From: Mesorhizobium japonicum MAFF 303099
GTDB taxonomy: Bacteria; Pseudomonadota; Alphaproteobacteria; Rhizobiales; Rhizobiaceae
Assembly (NCBI RefSeq): GCF_000009625.1
Contig: NC_002678.2
Location: forward strand, 2,294,001-2,358,000
DNA length: 64,000 bases
Direction of reading: 5' to 3'
In this document: one piece after another, positions 6,348 to 15,015 of the stretch
Layout: each line of letters starts with the position of its first letter
Numbering within the stretch: the stretch's first letter is position 1
Made by a program: the position numbers and the translations under genes
The notes under the pieces: generated by a model
Seen by the model: only the letters and a program-made list of their open reading frames with translations
What the model was told of the DNA's origin: nothing
Databases searched by the model: none

Positions 6348-9290
6348 ATGGAGATCGACGCAGCACGCGAGGTGAGGACCACCTGCCCCTATTGCGGGGT
6401 GGGCTGCGGCGTGCTGGCGAAGGTCGCCGCGGACGGGCAAGTGTCCGTCCGCGGCGACCCCGATCATCTCGCGAATTTCGGCCGGCTGTGCTCCAAGGGC
6501 TCGGCACTGGCCGAGACCATCGGCCTCGACGGCAGGCTGCTCCATCCCGAAATCCACGGCCGCCGGACAGGCTGGAACGAGGCGCTCGACATCGTCGCCT
6601 CGACCTTCTCCCAGACCATTGCCGAGCACGGGTCGGATGCGGTCGCCTTCTATGTCTCGGGCCAGTTGTTGACCGAGGATTATTACCTCGCCAACAAGCT
6701 GATGAAGGGTTTTGTCGGCTCGGCCAACATCGACACCAATTCGCGGCTCTGCATGGCCTCGTCCGTCGCCGGCCACCGCCGCGCCTTCGGCTCCGACACG
6801 GTGCCGGGAACCTACGAGGATCTGGAACGCGCCGATCTCATCGTGCTGGTCGGATCCAACGTCGCCTGGTGCCACCCCGTGCTCTACCAGCGCATCGCCG
6901 CCGCGCGGGAAAAGCGGCCGGAGATGAAGATCGTGCTGGTCGATCCGCGCCGCACCATGACATCTGATATCGCCGACATGCATCTGGCGATCGCGCCCGA
7001 TGGCGACGTCGCCCTGTTCACCGGCCTGCTTGCCTGGCTCGGCCAGCACAATGCGCTCGACCGCGCCTATATCACGGCGCACACAACCGGCTTCGGGCAA
7101 GCTCTTTTCGCCGCATCGGCGCTTGACCTTGCCGGGGTTGCCGCTGCCACAGGCCTCAGCGAAGACGAGCTCGGCGGTTTCTACAGCCTGTTCGCCGCGA
7201 CCGCGAAGACGGTCACCGTCTACAGCCAGGGCGTGAACCAGTCGTCGTCCGGCACCGACAAGGTCAACGCCATCATCAACTGCCATCTCGCCACCGGCCG
7301 CATAGGCAAACCGGGAGCCGGCCCGTTCTCGGTGACCGGCCAGCCCAACGCCATGGGCGGCCGCGAGGTCGGTGGCATGGCCAACATGCTCGCCGCCCAT
7401 ATGGAGATCGAAAATCCCGAACACCGCGACCGCGTCCAGCGCTTCTGGAATGCGCCCGGCATCGCGCAAAAGCCCGGGCTGAAGGCCGTCGAGATGTTTC
7501 AAGGCGTGGCCGACGGGCGCATCAAGGCGCTGTGGGTCATGGCCACCAACCCGGTCGATTCGATGCCGGACGCGGACGCCGTCGAAGCAGCAATCAAGGC
7601 TTGCCCGTTCGTCGTGGTTTCGGATGTGCTGGCCAGCACCGACACTGTCCGTCACGCCCATGTCCGGCTGCCCGCCGCCGCCTGGGGCGAAAAGGACGGC
7701 ACCGTCACCAACTCCGAGCGCCGCATCTCGCGCCAGCGGTCGTTTCTGTCGGCGCCCGGCGAGGCGAGGCCCGACTGGTGGATCATCGCGGAGGTGGCGC
7801 GGCGGATGGGTTTTGGCGAGGCGTTCGCGCACGAGACGCCGGCGGAGATCTTTGGCGAGCACGCCGCGCTGTCGGGGTTCGAGAATGATGGTGGGCGGGA
7901 CTTCGATATTGGGGCTTATGCCGGAATTGATAGTGTAAGCTACGCATCGCTTGAGCCATTCCAATGGCCAGCGCCGAGCCAAGGCACCCCCCTCTGGCCT
8001 GCCGGCCATATCCCCCGCAAGGGGGGAGATCAGCCCTCATTGCTGCCTTCCCCAATCGTCAACGTTTCGGAAAGGGTGGCAGGTCCGAAACTGCCAATCT
8101 CCCCCCTTGAGGGGGGTGAGGAGTGGTCCGCGCAGCGGACGGAAAGCCAATTGCTTGGCTTTCCGAACGACGAACGCCCGGAGCGACAGCGAAGGGCTGG
8201 CACCGGTAGGACAGAGGGGGGCGATCAAGCTCGACATTTGCAACAAGCGAACGGCACGACCGAACGCGATCCCACCCGTTTCTTCGCCAACGGCCATTTC
8301 TACACAGCCGACCGCAAAGCCCGCTTCATCGCCATCCGTCCCACCACGGAAACCCGCACCACCCCCGACTTCCCGCTCATCCTCAACACCGGCCGCATCC
8401 GCGACCATTGGCACACGATGACGCGCACCGGCAAAAGCCCGCGCCTGTCCCAGCACATCGCCGAGCCCTTTGTCGAAATCCATCCCCTGGACGCACAGCA
8501 CCACGGCATCGGCGACGCCGACATCGTGCGTATCTCCAGCCCGCGCGGCGACGTACTGGTCCGCGCCCTGATCACGCCACGCCAGCGCCAAGGCAGCGTC
8601 TTCGCGCCGATGCACTGGACCGATCAGTTCGCGGCAAAAGGCCGGCTCGACGCATTGACCGCACCGCTCATCGATCCGGTCTCAGGCCAGCCGGCGCTGA
8701 AACATGTCGCGGCCCGCATCGAGAAATTTGCCGCAAAGGCCTTTGCGTTCGCCGTGATGCGCCGCCGTCCCGAGGCGATTGCCGCTGACTACTGGGCGGT
8801 TGCCAGGTGCCGGGGCGGATGGCGGGTTGAACTTGCCTTTGCCAACGACGACGCCGACTGGACAGCCTTCGCCGGCTCGCTCTTCGAGGCCCCCTCGACC
8901 GAAATGCTCGCCTATCACGACCGCGACGCCGGCCAGCACCGCATCGCCGCCTTCGACGGTGAGCACCTCACGGGTGCTTTGTTCGTCGCCCGGGGCCCGG
9001 TCGCGGTATCGCGCGGCTGGGCGGCCGAACAGCTCGAAGAGGTCCAGGCCAGCCAGCGCGAGCGCTTCAGGATCGTCGCCGGTCGTGCCGGTGCCGAACG
9101 GCCGGACGCGGGCGCCACCGTCTGCTCCTGTTTCAGCGTCGGAGCCAACCAGATCGTGGCGGCAGTGGCAGCCGGCTGCACAACCGTCGAAGCCATCGGC
9201 GGCGCGCTGAAGGCCGGCACCAATTGCGGCTCCTGCCGGTCGGAGATCCGCGCCCTCATCCAGGCGAGCCGCGTTCAAGCGGCCGAGTGA
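6348..9290 (+). CDS. nasA: Assimilatory nitrate reductase catalytic subunit, with an in-frame repeat insertion
   Basis: A 980-residue molybdopterin enzyme that reduces nitrate to nitrite in the cytoplasm. The N-terminus has the 4Fe-4S motif CPYCGVGC with a fourth cysteine in RLCSKG. The molybdopterin oxidoreductase domain follows (SGQLLTEDYY, MASSVAGHRRAFGSD, QSSSGTDKVNAI), then the molydopterin dinucleotide-binding domain (LILNTGRIRDHWHTMT, near residue 680). A C-terminal BFD-like [2Fe-2S] domain has CSCFSVG and TNCGSC. Between the two large domains, residues about 547-625 are encoded by a palindromic repeat element (7987-8221) and look unlike any part of this family, so the protein is longer than the usual 880-900 residues. 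Start at 6348 is 2 bases after nirD. Confidence 0.9.
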   Translation: MEIDAAREVRTTCPYCGVGCGVLAKVAADGQVSVRGDPDHLANFGRLCSKGSALAETIGLDGRLLHPEIHGRRTGWNEALDIVASTFSQTIAEHGSDAVAFYVSGQLLTEDYYLANKLMKGFVGSANIDTNSRLCMASSVAGHRRAFGSDTVPGTYEDLERADLIVLVGSNVAWCHPVLYQRIAAAREKRPEMKIVLVDPRRTMTSDIADMHLAIAPDGDVALFTGLLAWLGQHNALDRAYITAHTTGFGQALFAASALDLAGVAAATGLSEDELGGFYSLFAATAKTVTVYSQGVNQSSSGTDKVNAIINCHLATGRIGKPGAGPFSVTGQPNAMGGREVGGMANMLAAHMEIENPEHRDRVQRFWNAPGIAQKPGLKAVEMFQGVADGRIKALWVMATNPVDSMPDADAVEAAIKACPFVVVSDVLASTDTVRHAHVRLPAAAWGEKDGTVTNSERRISRQRSFLSAPGEARPDWWIIAEVARRMGFGEAFAHETPAEIFGEHAALSGFENDGGRDFDIGAYAGIDSVSYASLEPFQWPAPSQGTPLWPAGHIPRKGGDQPSLLPSPIVNVSERVAGPKLPISPLEGGEEWSAQRTESQLLGFPNDERPERQRRAGTGRTEGGDQARHLQQANGTTERDPTRFFANGHFYTADRKARFIAIRPTTETRTTPDFPLILNTGRIRDHWHTMTRTGKSPRLSQHIAEPFVEIHPLDAQHHGIGDADIVRISSPRGDVLVRALITPRQRQGSVFAPMHWTDQFAAKGRLDALTAPLIDPVSGQPALKHVAARIEKFAAKAFAFAVMRRRPEAIAADYWAVARCRGGWRVELAFANDDADWTAFAGSLFEAPSTEMLAYHDRDAGQHRIAAFDGEHLTGALFVARGPVAVSRGWAAEQLEEVQASQRERFRIVAGRAGAERPDAGATVCSCFSVGANQIVAAVAAGCTTVEAIGGALKAGTNCGSCRSEIRALIQASRVQAAE
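7987..8221. repeat. Palindromic mosaic repeat element inserted in nasA
   Basis: Imperfect terminal inverted repeats of 19 bp (7987-8005 and 8203-8221, 17 of 19 matching, beginning CCCCCCTCTG) bound a stretch rich in hairpins. GGGGGGAGAT (8021-8030) is complementary to ATCTCCCCCC (8097-8106); CCCCCC-TTGA-GGGGGG is at 8101-8116; GTCCGC-GCA-GCGGAC at 8126-8140; GGAAAGCCAA-TTGC-TTGGCTTTCC at 8141-8164. It carries no transposase and resembles the small mosaic repeats usually found between genes in rhizobia. It is read through without a stop in the nasA frame. Confidence 0.75.
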
Positions 9291-9362
9291 GCAGCAACCC
9301 TTGCGGTCCGCGAGGCCGCGCCAAACCTGTCGAATGGCTGAGGCGGGCCGCTCATGATCGTT

Positions 9363-9397
9363 CGGCGCCCCAGACAGATTTCGGGGCGCCGGTTTTT
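9363..9397 (+). terminator. Terminator of the nrt-nir-nas operon
   Basis: CGGCGCCCC (9363-9371) pairs perfectly with GGGGCGCCG (9383-9391) across an 11-nt loop and is followed by G and TTTTT (9393-9397). It lies 73 bases after the nasA stop. Confidence 0.85.
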
Positions 9398-9496
9398 CCA
9401 GTCGCCCCGGCACACTGGCGCAAGCAAGGCGCAATTGGTACGTCTGGACACAGGTATTGAAGGCTGGAAAAAGGGAACGCAAATTCGCTATGCGAG

Positions 9497-10384
9497 TTGA
9501 TTCACGAGATCAGGAGATCCGCGCTGAAATTGGAAGACATAGCGGCCCATCCGGCCTTGCACCGCTACGTTCAGGAACAGTCGCAGTCCCTGATCCGCAT
9601 CTATGAGGAAACCCCGCGACTGGCTTCCATCTTTGCCACGCAGCAACGCTGGCTGATGGCTCATGTCGGCCTTGCCATGCACTTCCGGCGCGATCCGAAC
9701 GACCGCCGCAAGGAGCTGACCGTATCGCGTTTCATCGAGGTCGTGCACAAGAACGCCGTGGCCAGCCGCAACACCGCGGATGCTTTCATCAAGGAGATGC
9801 TGCACTACAACATCGCCGAGTATGTGGCGGGCGGGGACGGCCGCACGCATCCCCTGCAACCGACGGCGGCCACCATCGAGAGATTCACCGGCTGGGTGAC
9901 CGCCCATCTGCGCACGCTTGACCATATCGATGGCGGCGACCGGCTGGGCAGATATCTGGACCGGCCCGACATGCTTGCCACGTTGCAGCCGCTGATCGCT
10001 GACGGCCTGCTGGCCTCGAAGCCGGTGCGCGAACCCCACCAGACTTTTTCCCTGTTCATCTGGCTCAACAATGGCGGCATCGTCATGGACTGGCTGATGT
10101 CGGGCATCGATCCGGACCATGCCGGCCTGGAGCGGATTCCGACCAGCGTGGTTTCGATCGGCGATTTCGCCAAATGGCTCAAGCTGTCGCGGACCCATCT
10201 CGGCCGCAAACTACGTACCGCCGAGGAACTCGGCAGCATTGGCTGGCTCGGCCAACGCGGCCATTCGGTGATGTGGGTGTCGCACGGATTCTACGAGGAA
10301 TACATGACGGTGCAGGCCGCCAAGCTGGCTGTCGTCGACAACGCCTTCAAAGCTTGTTTTCCGCCATCGCAAGGCGATGACTGA
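9497..10384 (+). CDS. Unknown protein, tandem paralogue A (possible DNA-binding C-terminus)
   Basis: I do not recognise this family. The protein (about 285-295 residues) shares most of its sequence with the next gene, for example ATQQRWLMAH, FRR, ASRNTADAFIKEMLHY, FSLF-WLNNGG and the C-terminal block SIGDFAKWLKLSRTHLGRKL, which could be a helix-turn-helix. No signal peptide or membrane segment is visible. The start is uncertain: TTG at 9497 has no good ribosome site, while CTG at 9524 lies 7 bases after AGGAG (9512-9516) and gives an N-terminus aligned with the paralogue; TTG at 9530 is also possible. A role as a transcription regulator is a guess from the C-terminal segment. Confidence 0.6.
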   Translation: MIHEIRRSALKLEDIAAHPALHRYVQEQSQSLIRIYEETPRLASIFATQQRWLMAHVGLAMHFRRDPNDRRKELTVSRFIEVVHKNAVASRNTADAFIKEMLHYNIAEYVAGGDGRTHPLQPTAATIERFTGWVTAHLRTLDHIDGGDRLGRYLDRPDMLATLQPLIADGLLASKPVREPHQTFSLFIWLNNGGIVMDWLMSGIDPDHAGLERIPTSVVSIGDFAKWLKLSRTHLGRKLRTAEELGSIGWLGQRGHSVMWVSHGFYEEYMTVQAAKLAVVDNAFKACFPPSQGDD

Positions 10385-10581
10385 GCAGCGCCCCGCGCAA
10401 ATTAGATCGGACAAGAAGAGATACCGGTTTTTGCGCTTCCGCGCAGCGATGAAGCTGTGTCCATGATTGCGCCCACTGCACGCATTCACCCCCGATTGAT
10501 GGACAGCATCTGGACACGAGCCGCGAAGGCTGAAAATGTACTTTTGCGTCGCGACAAGGGGGCTTATCGCAGCGGGGGAGA

Positions 10582-11448
10582 ATGACGCTAACGTCGGAAG
10601 AGATTGCCGATCATCCGGCATTGCATCGCTGTGTCCGCGCCCAAGCGCAAGCGATGAACCAGATCTATGAGACGAACCCGCGGCTTTCCTCGGTGTTCGC
10701 CACCCAGCAGCGCTGGCTGATGGCCCATATCGGCCTTGCCCTGCATTTCCGGCGGGAGCCCGGCGACTATCGCAAGGAGCTGACGACGGCGCGCTTCATC
10801 GATGTGATCCGTCAGAATTCCGTGGCCAGCCGCAACACCGCCGACGCCTTCATCAAGGAGATGCTGCACTACGGTTTCATCGAGTATTTGCCCGCGACGC
10901 AGGACGGCCGGATCCGCCCCCTGCAGCCGGCGCCGGCCTCGCTGGGACCGGTCATAGGCTGGCTGATGGCGCATCTGCACACGCTGGACAGTCTCGACGG
11001 TGCGAACCGGCTGGCCCTGTTCCTGGCGCGACCGGACGCACTGGCTATGGTGCAGCCACGGATTGCCGACGGCTTGCTCTCGTCCAACCCGGTGCGGGAG
11101 CCAAAGCGGACCTTCTCCCTGTTCACCTGGCTCAACAATGGCGGCGTCGTCATGGACTGGCTGTTCTCAGGCGTCGATCCCGACCACACCGGCCTCGATC
11201 GGATCCCGACCGGCATTGTCTCGATCGGCGATTTCGCCGAGTGGCTGAAACTGTCGCGAACGCACCTTGCACGCAAGCTGCGCGCCGCCGAGGACCTCGG
11301 CAGCGTCGGCTGGCTCGGCCAACGAGGTCATTCGGTGATGTGGGTGTCGCGCGATTTCTGTCAGGAATACATGAGCGCCCAGGCGGTGAAGCTGGCTATC
11401 ATCGATGCCGCCTTCACCGAAGCCTTTGGTGCGACGGCCGGCCGCTGA
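10582..11448 (+). CDS. Unknown protein, tandem paralogue B (possible DNA-binding C-terminus)
   Basis: A 288-residue paralogue of the preceding gene, similar from the N-terminal HPALHR motif to the C-terminal GQRGHSVMWVS segment. GGGGGAG ends two bases before the ATG at 10582, a closer spacing than usual. The shared SIGDFAEWLKLSRTHLARKL stretch looks like a helix-turn-helix, and RNTADAFIKEML is strongly conserved between the copies. The 197-bp spacer between the genes is not conserved with the region before copy A in any way I can see. The pair clearly arose by tandem duplication; function unknown. Confidence 0.65.
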   Translation: MTLTSEEIADHPALHRCVRAQAQAMNQIYETNPRLSSVFATQQRWLMAHIGLALHFRREPGDYRKELTTARFIDVIRQNSVASRNTADAFIKEMLHYGFIEYLPATQDGRIRPLQPAPASLGPVIGWLMAHLHTLDSLDGANRLALFLARPDALAMVQPRIADGLLSSNPVREPKRTFSLFTWLNNGGVVMDWLFSGVDPDHTGLDRIPTGIVSIGDFAEWLKLSRTHLARKLRAAEDLGSVGWLGQRGHSVMWVSRDFCQEYMSAQAVKLAIIDAAFTEAFGATAGR

Positions 11449-11568
11449 CCGGTGCGGCATCCGAAGGGCCGATGCTGGACAAGCGTCAGAAGCTGTCCAA
11501 CATTACAGCGACGTGTAGGCCCGTGTCGATTGATGTTCGCCGAGCATCACCGACGCTGACCGGCGTCC

Positions 11569-13083
11569 TCAGTCAATGTCGAACGACACGCCCTGGGCAA
11601 GCGGCAGCGCCTTGGAATAGTTCACCGTGTTGGTGGCACGCCGCATATAGGCCTTCCACGCATCGGAGCCGCTCTCGCGGCCGCCGCCGGTCTCCTTTTC
11701 GCCGCCGAAAGCACCGCCGATCTCGGCGCCCGACGTGCCGATATTGACGTTGGCGATGCCGCAGTCCGAACCGTCGACACCGAGGAAACGCTCGGATTCC
11801 TGCAAGTCGCGGGTGAAAATCGACGACGACAGGCCCGCACCCACCGCATTGTGCTCGTCGAGCACGGCGTCGAAGTCGGAATATTTCATCACATAGAGGA
11901 TCGGCGCGAAGGTCTCTTCGGTCACCGGCGACACCTGCTTCGGCATCTCGACCAGCGCCGGATGCACATAATAGGCATCCGGGTGGCCATTCTCGACGCG
12001 TGCGCCGCCGGCCACCTTGCCGCCATGGGCGGCGGCTTCCGTCAGCGCCTTCTGCATGGCGTCAAAGGCGGCCTTGTCGATCAGCGGCCCGACCAGCGAA
12101 GAGGTCTCCAGCGGATTGCCGACCGAGACGCTCTGATAGGCCTTCTTCAGACGCGGCACCAAGGCATCGTAGACGCTCTCATGCACGAACAGGCGCCGCA
12201 GGGTCGTGCAGCGCTGGCCAGCCGTGCCCATGGCGCCGAAAGCGATGGCGCGCAGTGCCATGTCGAGATCGGCGGTCGGACAGACGATGCCGGCATTGTT
12301 GCCGCCGAGCTCCAGCACGGCGCGCGCAAAGCGCTTGGCCAGGCGCGGGCCGACGTCGCGGCCCATGCGGGTCGAGCCGGTGGCCGAAACCAGCGGCACC
12401 TTGGGATGGTCGACCAGGATCTCGCCGACGGCGCGGTCGCCGATCAGTACTGGCGCCAGCCCCTGCGGCGCGTCAGCGCCGAAACGCTTGACGGCGCGCT
12501 TGAAGATCGCCTCGCAGGCAAGCGCCGTCAGTGGCGTCTTTTCCGACGGCTTCCACACCACCGCGTCACCGCAGACCAGCGCCAGTGCCGCATTCCACGA
12601 CCATACCGCGACCGGGAAGTTGAAGGCGGAAATGACGCCGACCACGCCGAGCGGATGCCAGGTTTCCATCATGCGATGGCCCGGACGCTCGGTGGCGATG
12701 GTCAGGCCATACAATTGCCGGGACAGACCGACGGCGAAATCGCAGATGTCGATCATCTCCTGCACTTCGCCGAGCCCCTCGGACGGGATCTTGCCGACCT
12801 CGATCGACACCAGCCGGCCAAGCTCGGCCTTGTGCGCACGCAATTCCTCGCCGAGCAGCCGCACCAGTTCGCCGCGCTTCGGGCCGGGCACCAGCCGCCA
12901 GGACTGGAACGCCTTGTGCGCGGCATCGATGGTCTTGGCCGCATCGGCCGGCGAGATGGTCTTCAGCGCCGCGATCTGTTCGCCCGTCACCGGACTGCGC
13001 ACGATCAGGTCGCCGCCGACAAGTGCGTCCTTGGCCACACCCAGTTTCGCCAAAAGCTCGGCCGTTTCCTTCGCAATGGTCAT
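11569..13083 (-). CDS. amaB: L-aminoadipate-semialdehyde dehydrogenase (ALDH7 family)
   Basis: A 504-residue NAD-dependent aldehyde dehydrogenase. The cofactor and catalytic motifs are all present: FNFPVAVWSWN, WKPSEKTPLTA, LELGGNNAG (catalytic base Glu), AGQRCTT with the nucleophilic Cys, and EIGGAFGGEKETGGGRESGSDAWKAYMRR near the end, the signature of ALDH7 (antiquitin-like) enzymes. In bacteria these oxidise 2-aminoadipate 6-semialdehyde (piperideine-6-carboxylate) in lysine breakdown. Glutaryl-CoA dehydrogenase at 24234-25430, another lysine-degradation enzyme, is 11 kb away, which supports the role without proving linkage. It appears to be a single-gene unit. Confidence 0.8.
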   Translation of the reverse strand: MTIAKETAELLAKLGVAKDALVGGDLIVRSPVTGEQIAALKTISPADAAKTIDAAHKAFQSWRLVPGPKRGELVRLLGEELRAHKAELGRLVSIEVGKIPSEGLGEVQEMIDICDFAVGLSRQLYGLTIATERPGHRMMETWHPLGVVGVISAFNFPVAVWSWNAALALVCGDAVVWKPSEKTPLTALACEAIFKRAVKRFGADAPQGLAPVLIGDRAVGEILVDHPKVPLVSATGSTRMGRDVGPRLAKRFARAVLELGGNNAGIVCPTADLDMALRAIAFGAMGTAGQRCTTLRRLFVHESVYDALVPRLKKAYQSVSVGNPLETSSLVGPLIDKAAFDAMQKALTEAAAHGGKVAGGARVENGHPDAYYVHPALVEMPKQVSPVTEETFAPILYVMKYSDFDAVLDEHNAVGAGLSSSIFTRDLQESERFLGVDGSDCGIANVNIGTSGAEIGGAFGGEKETGGGRESGSDAWKAYMRRATNTVNYSKALPLAQGVSFDID

Positions 13084-13270
13084 TTTTATCCCTTTCAGAT
13101 CCCGTCGTCATCCTATGGCGTCGGGTCGAAGCCTCGCGCCATTCGCCCGCGTGCCGAAAAGGCACTTCAGGCACAGTCATGGCGTGGCCTTACTCGTTTC
13201 AAGGGAAAATCGCCACCCCAGCATGGTCTAAGCCCGAGCGACACGATTGAGCCAGATGGGCAAACGCGGC

Positions 13271-14545
13271 TCAGTTGGCCTTTTTCGCCGGCACGCGCAC
13301 GGCGCCGTCTTTCATCAAACGGTCGATATGCATGCGGATATGGGCCGCTTCCACCGCCGTGTTGGCCAGCGCGATGGCGCGGTCGAAGGCGACCCGCGCC
13401 TCCTCACCCCGGTCGAGCTGCATCAGCAGCCCGCCCTTGAGGCCGAAGAAGTGGAAATAGCCGGAAAGCCTTTCTTCCAGCGGCTCGATCATGGCAAGCG
13501 CCGCCTCCGGGCCGCGTATCTTGGAGACCGCCACCGCGCGGTTGAGCGTGATGACGGGCGACGGCTGCATCTGTTCGAGCAGCCCGTAGAGGAGGTCGAT
13601 CTCCACCCAGTCGGTGTCCTCGGCCTTCTCTGCCCGGGCATGCAAAGCAGCGATTGCCGCCTGCACCTGGTAGGGACCGGGCTTGCGATGGCGCAACGCC
13701 TTGTCGACAAGCGCCAGCCCCTCGTCGATCATCTTGCGGCTCCACAGGCCGCGATCCTGGTCCTCGAGCAGCACGATCTCGCCGTCTTCGTCGAAACGGG
13801 CCGGGGCGCGCGCATGCTGCAGCAAAAGCAGCGCCGTCAGCCCCATGATCTCCGGCTCGGTCTGGAACAGCCGCAGCAACAGCCGGGCGAGCCGGATCGC
13901 TTCCTCGCACAGCGGCGCGCGGGCCGGCGCCTCGCCGCTGTTGGTCGAATAGCCTTCGTTGAAGATCAGGTAGACCATCGCCGCCACCGCGGCGAGCCGC
14001 TCGGAGCGTTCGACCGCGCCCGGCGTCTCGAACGGCACGCCGGCGTCGGCGATGCGCGCCTTGGCGCGGGTGATGCGCTGCTCCATGGCGCTTTCGCCGA
14101 CCAGGAAGGCGCGCGCGATCTGCTTGACGCTGAGACCGGAGACGATGCGCAGCGCGACCGCGATCTGCTGCGTTGCCGGAAGGTCCGGATGGCAGCAGAT
14201 GAAGAGCAGCCGCAATATGTCGTCGCGATAATGCGCGCCGTCCAGCCGCTCGGCGATGTCGCTCTCGGCATCCTCCAGATCGGAGATCTGGTCCTCTTCC
14301 GGCATCGGCGCCTGCTTGGCGCGCTTGCGCACCGCGTCGATGCCGCTGTTGCGGCCGACGAAGATCAGCCAGGCCGCCGGGTCGCGCGGCGGCCCGTTCT
14401 GCGGCCAGTTCTTCAAGGCCCTGAGACAGGCATCCTGGAAAGCTTCCTCCGCCGTATCGAGATCGCGGAAATAGCGCAGCAGCGCTCCCATTGCCTGCGG
14501 GCGGGCGGCGCTGATCGCGGAGCTGATCCAGGCAAGTTCGGTCAT
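13271..14545 (-). CDS. ECF42-type RNA polymerase sigma factor with C-terminal extension
   Basis: A 424-residue protein: sigma region 2 (FRDLDTAEEAFQDACLRALKNWP, about residues 25-47; DPAAWLIFVGRNSGID), region 4 (LPATQQIAVALRIVSGLSVKQIARAFLV, about 130-160) and a long C-terminal DUF6596/TPR-like extension (NEGYS, LLLLQHARAPARFDEDGEIVLLEDQDR, LLYGLLEQ, ITLNRAVA). This architecture defines the ECF42 group, which has no anti-sigma factor and is nearly always coded next to a YCII/DGPF protein. Here the partner gene overlaps the start by four bases (ATGA). The extension is thought to control activity in this group. Confidence 0.8.
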   Translation of the reverse strand: MTELAWISSAISAARPQAMGALLRYFRDLDTAEEAFQDACLRALKNWPQNGPPRDPAAWLIFVGRNSGIDAVRKRAKQAPMPEEDQISDLEDAESDIAERLDGAHYRDDILRLLFICCHPDLPATQQIAVALRIVSGLSVKQIARAFLVGESAMEQRITRAKARIADAGVPFETPGAVERSERLAAVAAMVYLIFNEGYSTNSGEAPARAPLCEEAIRLARLLLRLFQTEPEIMGLTALLLLQHARAPARFDEDGEIVLLEDQDRGLWSRKMIDEGLALVDKALRHRKPGPYQVQAAIAALHARAEKAEDTDWVEIDLLYGLLEQMQPSPVITLNRAVAVSKIRGPEAALAMIEPLEERLSGYFHFFGLKGGLLMQLDRGEEARVAFDRAIALANTAVEAAHIRMHIDRLMKDGAVRVPAKKAN

Positions 14546-14916
14546 ACGGCAACCCCGGTGGGATTGAACACCGAGACCGGCCGGATCTCATAGGATCCGC
14601 CGCTCGGGTTAACTTCGGACAGCTCACGGGCGAATTCGACGGCCTCGTCGAGATCGGCGCATTCGAGCGTGTAGAAACCGAGGAACTGCTCCTTTGTCTC
14701 GGCGAAGGGCCCGTCGATGACGACCGCTTCGCCTTTCACTTTCCTCAGCGTCGTCGCCGCCGTCGTCGGCAAAAGCCGCGCCACCGGGCCAAGCCGGCCG
14801 GCTTTGGCGTATTTGTCCTGAACGTTGATGAGATTGGCCATGACTTCGTCGTCCTGCGCCTTGCTCCAGGAGCTGACGACGTCTTCGGAGGCATAGCAGA
14901 GGATGGCGTAGAGCAT
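14542..14916 (-). CDS. YCII/DGPF-domain protein, partner of the ECF42 sigma factor
   Basis: A 124-residue YCII-related protein. It contains YAILCYA at the N-terminus, the family motif DGPFAETKEQFLGFY (about residues 67-81) and a C-terminal ALDEAVEFA-type helix in the form DLDEAVEFARELS. The gene precedes the sigma gene and overlaps it by 4 bases, so the two are translationally coupled. Proteins of this family are co-inherited with ECF42 sigma factors and are presumed targets or small enzymes; the reaction is not known. Confidence 0.8.
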   Translation of the reverse strand: MLYAILCYASEDVVSSWSKAQDDEVMANLINVQDKYAKAGRLGPVARLLPTTAATTLRKVKGEAVVIDGPFAETKEQFLGFYTLECADLDEAVEFARELSEVNPSGGSYEIRPVSVFNPTGVAV

Positions 14917-15015
14917 GGTCGGTCCTTTTCTGTATCAAAGGACGAAACAGTATGACCGATGCCGACACGACGTCGATAAAAAAATCCAGATGAAGCGACC
15001 GTCAATTGCCGCCAG

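Noticed and set aside
7987..8221. Reading the nasA insertion as an assembly error
   Set aside because: The frame is kept on both sides and the element has intact termini and hairpins, which fits a real insertion; resequencing would still settle it.
11471..11505. Hairpin GGACA/TGTCC after the second unknown paralogue, considered as terminator
   Set aside because: Short stem with a long loop and no T-run.
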